This document shows positions 1-5,406 of a stretch of 7,947 nucleotides of DNA, one piece after another. The notes beneath the pieces are model-generated. The model was not told the origin of the DNA and did not search any database. It worked only from the letters and a program-made list of their open reading frames with translations. Each line of letters opens with the position of its first letter. Within the stretch, counting starts at the first letter, position 1. The DNA comes from Oscillospiraceae bacterium (GTDB taxonomy: Bacteria; Bacillota; Clostridia; Oscillospirales; Ruminococcaceae): assembly GCA_017472375.1 (NCBI GenBank), contig JAFUQL010000150.1, forward strand, positions 1-7,947. The letters run 5' to 3'. A program made the position numbers and the translations under genes.

Positions 1-1
1 G

Positions 2-109
2 GCGGCTTCTGCCCTGAAGCACTCCGTAGAGGGGGACTACAACATGGTCACCGTCAGCGAAGTGGAAAAGCTGGCCGGCGGCGACGGCTCCGGCCGCATC
101 CAGCGCTAA
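2..109 (+). CDS. kdgK: PfkB-family sugar kinase, C-terminal end (probable 2-keto-3-deoxygluconate kinase)
   Basis: Only the last 35 codons are present; the gene begins upstream of the window, and base 1 is the last base of the preceding codon. The tail begins AASALKHS, continues with GDYNMVT and SEVEKL, and ends in GDGSGRIQR followed by TAA. This is the typical end of PfkB/ribokinase-fold kinases annotated as 2-dehydro-3-deoxygluconokinase in Clostridia: a small helix rich in Ala, the (A)LKH segment near the ATP-binding end, and a Gly-Ser-Gly-Arg tail. The family phosphorylates 2-keto-3-deoxygluconate with ATP in the cytosol during uronate/pectin catabolism. The substrate cannot be proved from this fragment, because the sugar-binding N-terminal half and the catalytic Asp motif are outside the window; fructokinase is an alternative. 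It is the last gene of its transcription unit, since an intrinsic terminator follows about 100 bases after the stop. Confidence 0.72.
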   Translation, partial: AASALKHSVEGDYNMVTVSEVEKLAGGDGSGRIQR

Positions 110-212
110 GCGCATCCATATTTCTGGTGACCGGCGGCCACTCACGGCTGCGGGGCGGGCGGCTTTGCCGCCGGGGAGACGCCCTGCCGTCTGAATCCGC
201 CTGATACAGAAG

Positions 213-246
213 ACCGGATCCTGCATAAGCAGGGTCCGGTTTTTTG
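213..246 (+). terminator. Intrinsic terminator of the upstream sugar-kinase unit
   Basis: A 12-bp stem, ACCGGATCCTGC pairing with GCAGGGTCCGGT (one G-U wobble), closes a 4-base ATAA loop. It is followed directly by six T and then a further T-rich run (GTTGTTTT). This is a textbook Rho-independent terminator in the + direction, 104 bases after the kinase stop codon. It separates the kinase from ispDF. Confidence 0.93.
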
Positions 247-298
247 TTGTTTTGGGCTGCGCCTCTGCCGGTGTATCCGCACGGAGAACACTGCGTTT

Positions 299-322
299 GA
301 TGATGGAACAAATGACGGAACA
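299..322 (+). repeat. 12-bp imperfect tandem repeat upstream of the ispDF promoter
   Basis: GATGATGGAACA (299-310) is followed immediately by AATGACGGAACA (311-322), with 10 of 12 bases identical. The repeat ends 12 bases before the putative -35 of the ispDF promoter, about -71 to -48 from the inferred transcription start. That spacing would suit two adjacent half-sites for an activator, but no known operator is recognised. It may also be chance. Confidence 0.4.
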
Positions 323-334
323 CCGTGCAACCAG

Positions 335-363
335 TGGATTTTTTTGTGCAAATCCTGTATAAT
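335..363 (+). promoter_or_regulatory. Sigma-70/SigA-type promoter for ispDF
   Basis: A perfect TATAAT is at 358-363. With 17-bp spacing the -35 would be TGGATT (335-340), which matches the TTGACA consensus at only three of six positions. The spacer begins with a T-tract. Transcription would start near 370, giving a leader of about 40 bases before the ispDF ATG. The perfect -10 with a poor -35 leaves room for an activator. Confidence 0.65.
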
Positions 364-396
364 AGAAAAAATATGTGCATAGACACCCCGCCGGAC

Positions 397-402
397 AGGA
401 GG
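397..402 (+). promoter_or_regulatory. Ribosome binding site that fixes the ispDF start
   Basis: AGGAGG lies 8 bases before ATG 411. It favours this ATG over the in-frame GTG at 375, which has no Shine-Dalgarno and lies within a few bases of the inferred transcription start. Confidence 0.85.
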
Positions 403-410
403 AGACCGCC

Positions 411-1523
411 ATGACCTATACAACGACCGCCGTGCTGGTGGCAGCCGGAAGCTCCACCCGCATGGGATTTGATAAGCTCGCCGCAGTGGTGGGCGGGAAA
501 ACCGTGCTGCAGCGCAGCGTCGAAGCCTTTGACCGGCATCCGGCGGTCACCGAGCTGATCCTGGTGGCCGGTAAAAACATGGAGCAGGTGCAGGCGGCAG
601 TCTGCTTGTGCGCAAAGCCGGTGCAGGTGGTGCAGGGCGGCGCCACCCGGGCGCGCAGTGTGCTGAACGGTGTGGCGGCGGCGACGGGCGATTTCGTAGC
701 CATCCACGATGCGGCCCGGCCTTTCGTCAGCGAGGCGGTCATCACAGCGGCGCTGCAGGCCGCGTGGGAGTGCGGCGCCGCCGCCCCGGCCGTACCGGTG
801 AAGGACACCGTGAAGGTGGCGCAGGAACACCTTGTGCAGGCCACCCCTGACCGCAGCACCCTGTTCGCGGTGCAGACCCCCCAGTGCTTCGGCCGGGAGA
901 AATACCTGGCTCTGGCGGCGCAGCAGGAGGTGGATGCCCTCACCGACGACTGCCAGCTCTTTGAGCGGGCGGGGCTGCCGGTGCGGCTGACCCCCGGCGA
1001 CTACGGCAACTACAAGATCACCACCATTGAGGACCTGAAGGAGGCAAACACCATGCGCATCGGCCACGGTTACGACGTACACAAGCTGGTGGAGGACCGC
1101 CGGCTCATTCTGGGCGGTGTGGACATCCCCTATGAGAAGGGGCTGCTGGGGCACTCTGATGCGGATGTGCTGGCCCATGCGGTGTCGGACGCACTGCTGG
1201 GCGCGGCGGCCATGGGGGACATCGGGCAGCATTTCCCGGACAATGACCCCAACTACGCGGGGGCGGACAGCCTGAAGCTGCTGGCCCGTGTGGTGGAACT
1301 CCTGGCGGAAAAGGGCTGGAAGATCGGCAACGTGGATGCCACCATCCTGTGCCAGAAGCCCAAGCTGATGCCTCACATTCCCGCCATGCGGGAAAATCTG
1401 GCCCGGGTCATGGGTGTGGAAATGGATGCGGTGAGCGTCAAGGCCACCACCGAGGAGAAGCTGGGGTTCACCGGCCAGGGTCTGGGCATCGCAGTGCACG
1501 CGGTGGCGCTGATCACCCGCTAA
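411..1523 (+). CDS. ispDF: Bifunctional IspD/IspF (MEP cytidylyltransferase / MECDP synthase)
   Basis: A 370-residue cytosolic fusion of two enzymes of the MEP isoprenoid pathway. Residues 1-213 are IspD, which joins CTP and 2-C-methyl-D-erythritol 4-phosphate. Visible motifs are the CTP loop AAGSSTRMG (11-19) with Lys22, GGATRARSVLNGV (76-88), IHDAARPFV (98-106), PVKDTVK (129-135), R148, QTPQ (155-158), LTDD (177-180) and Lys202. Residues 215-370 are IspF, which cyclises CDP-ME-2-phosphate to ME-2,4-cyclodiphosphate and releases CMP. Its zinc ligands are Asp222 and His224 (GYDVH) and His256 (within HSDADVLAH), followed by GDIGQHFPD and ATTEEKLGFTG. Both halves are full length with almost no linker. 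IspE, which acts between them, is not in the window. The family is well known as separate proteins and as fusions in some Proteobacteria and other bacteria. The gene has its own promoter and RBS upstream and lies between a terminator and the cdaA promoter. A strong Shine-Dalgarno inside the gene precedes Met215, so separate IspF may also be made. Confidence 0.97.
   Translation: MTYTTTAVLVAAGSSTRMGFDKLAAVVGGKTVLQRSVEAFDRHPAVTELILVAGKNMEQVQAAVCLCAKPVQVVQGGATRARSVLNGVAAATGDFVAIHDAARPFVSEAVITAALQAAWECGAAAPAVPVKDTVKVAQEHLVQATPDRSTLFAVQTPQCFGREKYLALAAQQEVDALTDDCQLFERAGLPVRLTPGDYGNYKITTIEDLKEANTMRIGHGYDVHKLVEDRRLILGGVDIPYEKGLLGHSDADVLAHAVSDALLGAAAMGDIGQHFPDNDPNYAGADSLKLLARVVELLAEKGWKIGNVDATILCQKPKLMPHIPAMRENLARVMGVEMDAVSVKATTEEKLGFTGQGLGIAVHAVALITR
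1038..1055 (+). promoter_or_regulatory. Internal ribosome binding site and start codon at the IspD/IspF junction
   Basis: AAGGAGG (1038-1044) stands 8 bases before an in-frame ATG (1053-1055). That ATG is Met215 of the fusion and coincides with the natural first residue of IspF (MRIGHGYDVH). Sequence and spacing match an efficient Shine-Dalgarno, so a separate 156-residue IspF is a reasonable inference. The AAGGAGG also encodes Lys-Glu in a typical IspD tail (EDLKEAN), so it could be partly coincidental. Confidence 0.6.
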
Positions 1524-1529
1524 AAACAG

Positions 1530-1558
1530 TTTCCAAGTCCGGCGGGATATGGTATACT
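1530..1558 (+). promoter_or_regulatory. Extended -10 promoter for the cdaA-cdaR unit
   Basis: TATACT (1553-1558) is preceded by TGG at 1550-1552, giving a perfect TGn extended -10. A TTTCCA -35 (1530-1535, 4 of 6 matches to TTGACA) sits 17 bp upstream. The promoter starts 7 bases after the ispDF stop. Transcription would start near 1565, leaving a leader of about 68 bases. GGTATACT at 1551 recurs as GGTATTCT at 1566-1573, which could be a second, weaker -10. Confidence 0.75.
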
Positions 1559-1584
1559 GTTAAAAGGTATTCTATGCCTATTTC

Positions 1585-1606
1585 TGTGCCTGGGAGAACG
1601 GGCACA
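1585..1606 (+). other. Leader hairpin upstream of cdaA
   Basis: TGTGCC (1585-1590) pairs with GGCACA (1601-1606), with an extra T-G pair and an 8-base purine-rich loop (GGGAGAAC). It lies in the inferred cdaA leader, 9 bases upstream of the GGAGG ribosome binding site. It is followed by A residues, not T, so it is not a terminator in the + direction. It may be an mRNA 5' structure; no riboswitch class is recognised. Confidence 0.4.
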
Positions 1607-1615
1607 AAAAACAGG

Positions 1616-1620
1616 GGAGG
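1616..1620 (+). promoter_or_regulatory. cdaA ribosome binding site, distant from its start
   Basis: The only good Shine-Dalgarno before cdaA is GGGGAGGG (core GGAGG at 1616-1620). It ends 12 bases before ATG 1633, a few bases beyond the usual spacing. No closer start codon is available in frame, so 1633 is kept as the start. Confidence 0.6.
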
Positions 1621-1632
1621 GCGAATTCAGCC

Positions 1633-2496
1633 ATGCGAGAGCAACTGGACAACATCATATTCAACTTCCGTTCCAGCAGCTGGAACGACTGGCTGGACAT
1701 TGTCATCATTGCCGCGGTCGTGTACCTGCTGATCGGGCTGGTGCTGCGCACCCGCGCGGGCCAGCTGGCCAAGGGCTTCGCCATGATCCTGGGCATTTAC
1801 ATCTTTGCCGGTGCATTGGGTCTGCGCACCGTGACCTGGCTGCTGGACAGCGTGCTTCAGGTCGGTATCCTGGCTCTGGTCGTGCTGTTCAGCCCGGAGC
1901 TTCGCCGCGCGCTGGAGCAGCTGGGCCAGACGGACAAGTGGATGTCCACCATATTCAGCTTCCGCCGCAACGACCCCACCCTGCGCACCAAGTGGCAGGC
2001 GGCCACTGTGGCCATCTGTGATGCGGCTGAGCAGCTCAGCGACAGCCATACCGGCGCACTCATCGTGCTGGAGCGCCGCTCCAACCTGTCGGAGATCATC
2101 CGCACCGGCACCCCGCTGAACGGCGATGTGAACCGCGAGATGCTGGGAACCATCTTCTATGAGGGTACCCCCCTGCACGACGGCGCGGTGGTGGTGCAGG
2201 ACGGTATGCTCAAGGCGGCCGGCTGTGTGCTGCCTCTGTCCAACAATCTGGAGATCGGCAAGGACATGGGCACCCGGCACCGGGCAGCCCTGGGCATGAG
2301 CGAGAATTCCGATGCGGTCGTTGTGGTGGTCAGTGAGGAGACCGGCATCATCTCGCTGGCGAAGAATGGCGTGCTCATCCGCCGGCTGGACCGCCAGAGC
2401 CTGTTCAATATGCTGCAGGAGGACGTAGTCCCTGCCGAGCAGCAGGAGGAGAAGAAGAAGCAGCCCTTCTGGGAGCGGAGGAAAGCACATGAATAA
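1633..2496 (+). CDS. cdaA: Diadenylate cyclase CdaA (c-di-AMP synthase)
   Basis: A 287-residue membrane enzyme that condenses two ATP into cyclic di-AMP, the second messenger controlling potassium and osmolyte uptake and cell-wall homeostasis in Firmicutes. The N-terminus carries three hydrophobic helices (about 20-38, 45-62 and 66-86), ending in the family hallmark FSPELRRALEQLG (86-98). The cytosolic DAC (DisA_N) domain follows, with the nucleotide-binding motif DGAVVV (DGA at 183-185), GTRHRAALG (RHR at 215-217) and SEETG (234-238). All catalytic motifs are intact and the length fits CdaA/YbbP (about 270-290 residues). The tail is charged (EEKKKQPFWERRK). Its stop codon lies inside the cdaR start, so the two genes overlap by 8 bp and are probably translationally coupled, consistent with CdaR binding and tuning CdaA. 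Expression probably starts from the extended -10 promoter upstream. Confidence 0.97.
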   Translation: MREQLDNIIFNFRSSSWNDWLDIVIIAAVVYLLIGLVLRTRAGQLAKGFAMILGIYIFAGALGLRTVTWLLDSVLQVGILALVVLFSPELRRALEQLGQTDKWMSTIFSFRRNDPTLRTKWQAATVAICDAAEQLSDSHTGALIVLERRSNLSEIIRTGTPLNGDVNREMLGTIFYEGTPLHDGAVVVQDGMLKAAGCVLPLSNNLEIGKDMGTRHRAALGMSENSDAVVVVVSEETGIISLAKNGVLIRRLDRQSLFNMLQEDVVPAEQQEEKKKQPFWERRKAHE

Positions 2497-3769
2497 GCGA
2501 AAGATCAGCCTGCGCGCCCTGCTGGATGACCCCCGCAGCCGGGCGGTCATCTCGCTGCTGTGCGCGCTGGTGCTGTGGTCGGTGGTCACCATGGCCATCA
2601 ACCCGGGCGCCGAGACCACAATACGCGGTGTTCCGGTGGATTTTGACTATGGTGCGGGCGGTTATACCAGCCTGGGCCTGGACATCATTGACTACCCCGA
2701 GATGGAGGTGGCGGTGTACTGCACCGGCGACGGTGTGGACATCGGCAGCCTGAACGAGAGCTCGTTCCTTGTGTACCCCGATTATTCGGCGGTGAAGAGC
2801 AGCGGCAAGGTGAATCTCCCCCTGAAGGTGGAGGTCGCCGACAGCCGGCTGGCCAACCGGGTGACCGTGGAACTGGCCAGCGGCCAGTCCAATACGGTGG
2901 AGATCGTGTTTGACGCGGTGGTGGAGCGCACCTTCAAGGTGTCCGCCCAGATCGAGGGTCTGCAGCTTGCCACCGGCTATGTGCTGAACCGCACCACCGT
3001 GAGCCCCGCTGAGATCACGGTGACCGGCCCTGAGAGTGAAGTGGACCAGATCAACCGTGTGGTAGCCCCTGTGGTGGTGAACGGCGCACTGGCCGACAGC
3101 GCCATGATCCAGGCGGAGCTGGAGCTGCGGGACCCGTACGGTCAGCCCATGGCGCTGGAGTACGCAGAACCTTCTGCCACCATGGCGGATGTGAGCTTTG
3201 TGGTGAATCAGATCGCCACCCTGCCTTTGACGGTGGACTTCATCAACACCCCGCCGGGCTTTGATGTGAGCAAGCTGCCCTACAAGCTGTCGCAGGAGTC
3301 GCTGACAGTATCCGGTCCCACCCGTCAGATCGCCACCATGACCGAGCTGTCGGTGGGCTATTTCGACCTGTCCACCTTTGCGATGGACGAGGACTGGGCG
3401 CTGAGCATCGAACTGCCGGAAGACGTGGTCAACCAGGAGAATGTGTCGGCGGTGACCCTCAGCTTCGATTCCTCCAAGCTGGCGAGCAAGACCTTCAACG
3501 TGAGCAAGGACAACATCCGGGTCATCAATCTGCCTTCCAACTACCAGCTTGAGGTGGAGACTGCCCGCATCAACAACGTGGTGCTGGTGGGTCCCATCGA
3601 GGAGATCGAGAACCTTTCGGCCTCCAGCGTGGTGGCCCGCATCGATGCACAGGACATCCAGGTGACCGTAGGCCAGCAGAATGTGGCCGTGGAGATCTAT
3701 GTCCCCTCTGCTTCCGGAATCTTTGCGGTGGGTACCTACCCGGTGCAGTGCGACATTACCTCCGAGTGA
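2489..3769 (+). CDS. cdaR: CdaR, YbbR-domain regulator of CdaA
   Basis: A 426-residue protein with a short basic cytosolic N-terminus, one signal-anchor helix (about 19-37) and an extracytoplasmic remainder made of YbbR repeats. Three repeats are marked by a Gly-Pro turn followed by a helix: VTGPESEVDQI (178-188), VSGPTRQIATM (274-284) and LVGPIEEIENL (366-376). A more divergent repeat occupies about 45-145, giving four in all. CdaR proteins bind CdaA through the membrane and modulate its cyclase activity; the ligand or signal sensed outside is unknown. The ATG is supported by GGAGG (2477-2481) 7 bases upstream, inside the end of cdaA. In many Firmicutes glmM follows directly, but here a flavoprotein gene does. 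Assignment rests on the repeats and the overlap with cdaA. Confidence 0.95.
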   Translation: MNKRKISLRALLDDPRSRAVISLLCALVLWSVVTMAINPGAETTIRGVPVDFDYGAGGYTSLGLDIIDYPEMEVAVYCTGDGVDIGSLNESSFLVYPDYSAVKSSGKVNLPLKVEVADSRLANRVTVELASGQSNTVEIVFDAVVERTFKVSAQIEGLQLATGYVLNRTTVSPAEITVTGPESEVDQINRVVAPVVVNGALADSAMIQAELELRDPYGQPMALEYAEPSATMADVSFVVNQIATLPLTVDFINTPPGFDVSKLPYKLSQESLTVSGPTRQIATMTELSVGYFDLSTFAMDEDWALSIELPEDVVNQENVSAVTLSFDSSKLASKTFNVSKDNIRVINLPSNYQLEVETARINNVVLVGPIEEIENLSASSVVARIDAQDIQVTVGQQNVAVEIYVPSASGIFAVGTYPVQCDITSE

Positions 3770-3805
3770 GGAGAGAATAAATCAACGAGGATCTGATACA
3801 GACCT

Positions 3806-5392
3806 ATGCTTCTGGTTCGAAACATTCGGCTGCCTCTGTCCTGCGGTGAGGCACAGGCGGTGCGGGAAGCGCTGCGCATCCTGCGCCTGCCCGCCTCCGC
3901 TGTGCGGCAGAGCGGCATTGCAAAAATATCGGTGGATGCCCGGCACAAAAAGCCGGTGCTGGTGTACACCGTAGCCATCACGCTCAACGATGAGGGTGCG
4001 GACCCGGCCTTGGCCGGGGCCGCGCCCTGCGTTGCTATGGCAAAGCAGCCCCGGCTGGTGCTTCCCCGGGGCAGCGAAGTCCTGGCCGACCGCCCGGTGG
4101 TGTGCGGCCTGGGCCCGGCAGGCCTGTTCTGTGCGCTGCTGCTGGCCCGGCAGGGGCTGCGCCCCCTGGTGCTGGAGCGGGGCCCCGCGCTGGACGAGCG
4201 CGTAAAGGCGGTGGAGCACTTCTCCGCCACCGGCGAGCTGGATCCCAATGCCAACATCCAGTTCGGTGAGGGCGGCGCGGGCACCTTCTCGGACGGCAAG
4301 CTGACCACCCGCATCGGCGACGAACTGTGCGGATATGTCACCCAGACCCTTCTGGAGCATGGTGCGCCTGCGGAGATCGCCATCCGGCAGAAGCCCCATG
4401 TGGGCACCGATCTGCTGCGGGGGGTCATCACCTCCATCCGCGCTGAGATCGAGCGGCTGGGCGGCGAGGTGCGGTTCAACACGGCGCTGACCGGCCTCAA
4501 GACCCAAAACGGCCGGCTCACCGGCATTGAGACCACGGCGGGGGAGCTGCCCTGCCAGGTGCTGGTGCTGGCGGTGGGCCATTCCGCCCGCGATACTTTT
4601 GAGATGCTGCACCAGAGCGGACTGGACATGACCTGCAAGCCCTTTTCGGTGGGCTTCCGGGCGGAGCACCTTCAGTCGGCCATTGAGGAGAGCCTGTACC
4701 ACGAGGCGGCGGGCCATCCGGCCCTGCCCCGGGGCGAGTACCAGCTCAGCCAGCAGACGGGCGGGCGCTGCGTGTATACCTTCTGTATGTGCCCGGGCGG
4801 CCAGGTGGTTGCTTCGGCCAGCGAGGAGGGCGGCGTGGTGACCAACGGCATGAGCTACCATGCCCGCGACGGCAAAAACGCCAATGCGGCGGTGGTGGTC
4901 AGCGTGGATGGCCGCGATTTTGATGAGGATCCCATGAAGGCCATCGCCTTCCAGCGGCAGCTTGAGCGGGCGGCCTATCGGGCGGGCGGCGGCGGTTACG
5001 CAGCCCCGGCCGAGAACGTACAGAGCTTTTTGAACGGGGAGGGCCGGCTGACCATCGGCAGGGTACAGCCCACCTATGACCGCGGCGTGACCCCGTATGA
5101 TCTGGGCAGCCTTCTGCCCGGCGACCTTGCCCCCACCATGCGGGCGGGTCTGCGTGCATTTGAACGGAAGATCGCCGGTTATACTGCCCAAGAGGCGGTG
5201 CTGACCGGCCTTGAGACCCGGACCAGCAGCCCGGTGCGGCTGCCCCGCGGCGAGGACTACCAGAGCCTGAAACTGGTCGGCCTGTACCCCTGCGGCGAGG
5301 GTGCGGGTTATGCGGGCGGCATCGTGAGCGCCGCTGTGGACGGACTGCGGGTGGCCCGGGCCATTCTGGGCCGATTTAAAACCGGGATTTGA
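3806..5392 (+). CDS. FAD-dependent oxidoreductase-like protein (COG2509 type)
   Basis: A 528-residue cytosolic flavoprotein of uncharacterised function. Residues 1-60 form the small N-terminal domain of this family (RNIRLPL at 5-11; ISVDARHKKPVLVYTV at 41-56). The Rossmann FAD site follows: VVCGLGPAGLFCA (98-110) with ERG at 124-126. Family signatures are FGEGGAGTFSDGKLTTR (153-169), YTFCMCPGG (324-332), MSYHARDGKNANAA (349-362), RTSSPVRLPR (472-481) and YPCGEGAGYAGGI (494-506), the last being the C-terminal FAD-contact segment. The family is usually annotated as uncharacterised FAD-dependent dehydrogenase; no substrate is known to me and none is claimed. The gene begins 36 bases after cdaR. 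ATG 3806 is the first start after an in-frame stop at 3794, and the N-terminus matches the family, but the nearest Shine-Dalgarno (GAGG, 3787-3790) is 15 bases away, so translation may be weak or coupled. It probably belongs to the cdaA operon. Confidence 0.9.
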   Translation: MLLVRNIRLPLSCGEAQAVREALRILRLPASAVRQSGIAKISVDARHKKPVLVYTVAITLNDEGADPALAGAAPCVAMAKQPRLVLPRGSEVLADRPVVCGLGPAGLFCALLLARQGLRPLVLERGPALDERVKAVEHFSATGELDPNANIQFGEGGAGTFSDGKLTTRIGDELCGYVTQTLLEHGAPAEIAIRQKPHVGTDLLRGVITSIRAEIERLGGEVRFNTALTGLKTQNGRLTGIETTAGELPCQVLVLAVGHSARDTFEMLHQSGLDMTCKPFSVGFRAEHLQSAIEESLYHEAAGHPALPRGEYQLSQQTGGRCVYTFCMCPGGQVVASASEEGGVVTNGMSYHARDGKNANAAVVVSVDGRDFDEDPMKAIAFQRQLERAAYRAGGGGYAAPAENVQSFLNGEGRLTIGRVQPTYDRGVTPYDLGSLLPGDLAPTMRAGLRAFERKIAGYTAQEAVLTGLETRTSSPVRLPRGEDYQSLKLVGLYPCGEGAGYAGGIVSAAVDGLRVARAILGRFKTGI

Positions 5393-5396
5393 GTAA

Positions 5397-5401
5397 AGGA
5401 G
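5397..5401 (+). promoter_or_regulatory. Ribosome binding site that fixes the start of the XpaC-like gene
   Basis: AGGAG ends 5 bases before ATG 5407. An in-frame TTG at 5389 would add six residues but overlaps the previous stop codon and has no Shine-Dalgarno, so ATG 5407 is preferred. Confidence 0.75.
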
Positions 5402-5406
5402 AGCCG

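Larger units (their letters stand above)
110..410. other. Gene-free intergenic region with GC-rich hairpins, terminator, direct repeat and promoter
   Basis: No credible gene lies in these 301 bases. The first 100 are very GC-rich and can fold locally: GGCGGC/GCCGCC around a TTT loop (158-172) and AGACG/CGTCT (177-192). These are followed by the intrinsic terminator (213-246). From about 280 the sequence turns A/T-rich, with a 12-bp imperfect tandem repeat at 299-322, a T-tract at 339-345 and a promoter -10 at 358-363 that serves ispDF. The hairpins before the terminator lie in the 3' untranslated part of the kinase transcript. I see no tRNA-like or recognisable riboswitch pattern. Confidence 0.7.

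Noticed and set aside
158..172. GGCGGC-TTT-GCCGCC hairpin as a terminator
   Set aside because: No T-tract follows; the real terminator is at 213-246.
279..345. GCACGG/CCGTGC pairing followed by a T-tract as a second terminator
   Set aside because: The loop would be about 38 bases, and the T-tract does not directly follow the stem; it fits better as promoter spacer.
375..410. In-frame GTG upstream start for ispDF (12 extra residues)
   Set aside because: No Shine-Dalgarno and almost at the inferred transcription start, whereas ATG 411 has AGGAGG at 8 bases and gives the normal IspD N-terminus.
54..1499. 481-codon open frame on the - strand opposite ispDF
   Set aside because: Low-complexity His/Gln/Arg/Gly-rich translation with no recognisable family, running opposite an unmistakable IspDF gene. 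Long antisense frames are expected in GC-rich coding DNA.
1585..1606. TGTGCC/GGCACA hairpin as a terminator after ispDF
   Set aside because: Followed by A residues, not T, on the + strand, and it lies downstream of the cdaA promoter. On the - strand there is also no T-tract after it.
1627..2619. 330-codon - strand frame opposite cdaA and the start of cdaR
   Set aside because: Mirror of cdaA codon bias, no ribosome binding site seen, and no recognisable domain.
3681..3974. 97-codon + strand frame bridging the end of cdaR and the start of the flavoprotein gene
   Set aside because: Overlaps two supported genes in another frame, is Cys/Arg/Pro-rich and has no plausible ribosome binding site.
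3782..5191. 469-codon - strand frame opposite the flavoprotein gene
   Set aside because: The + strand has clear FAD-binding motifs throughout; the antisense product is His/Gln/Ala-rich without motifs.
5389..5406. TTG upstream start for the XpaC-like gene
   Set aside because: Overlaps the flavoprotein stop and has no Shine-Dalgarno; ATG 5407 has AGGAG at 5 bases.
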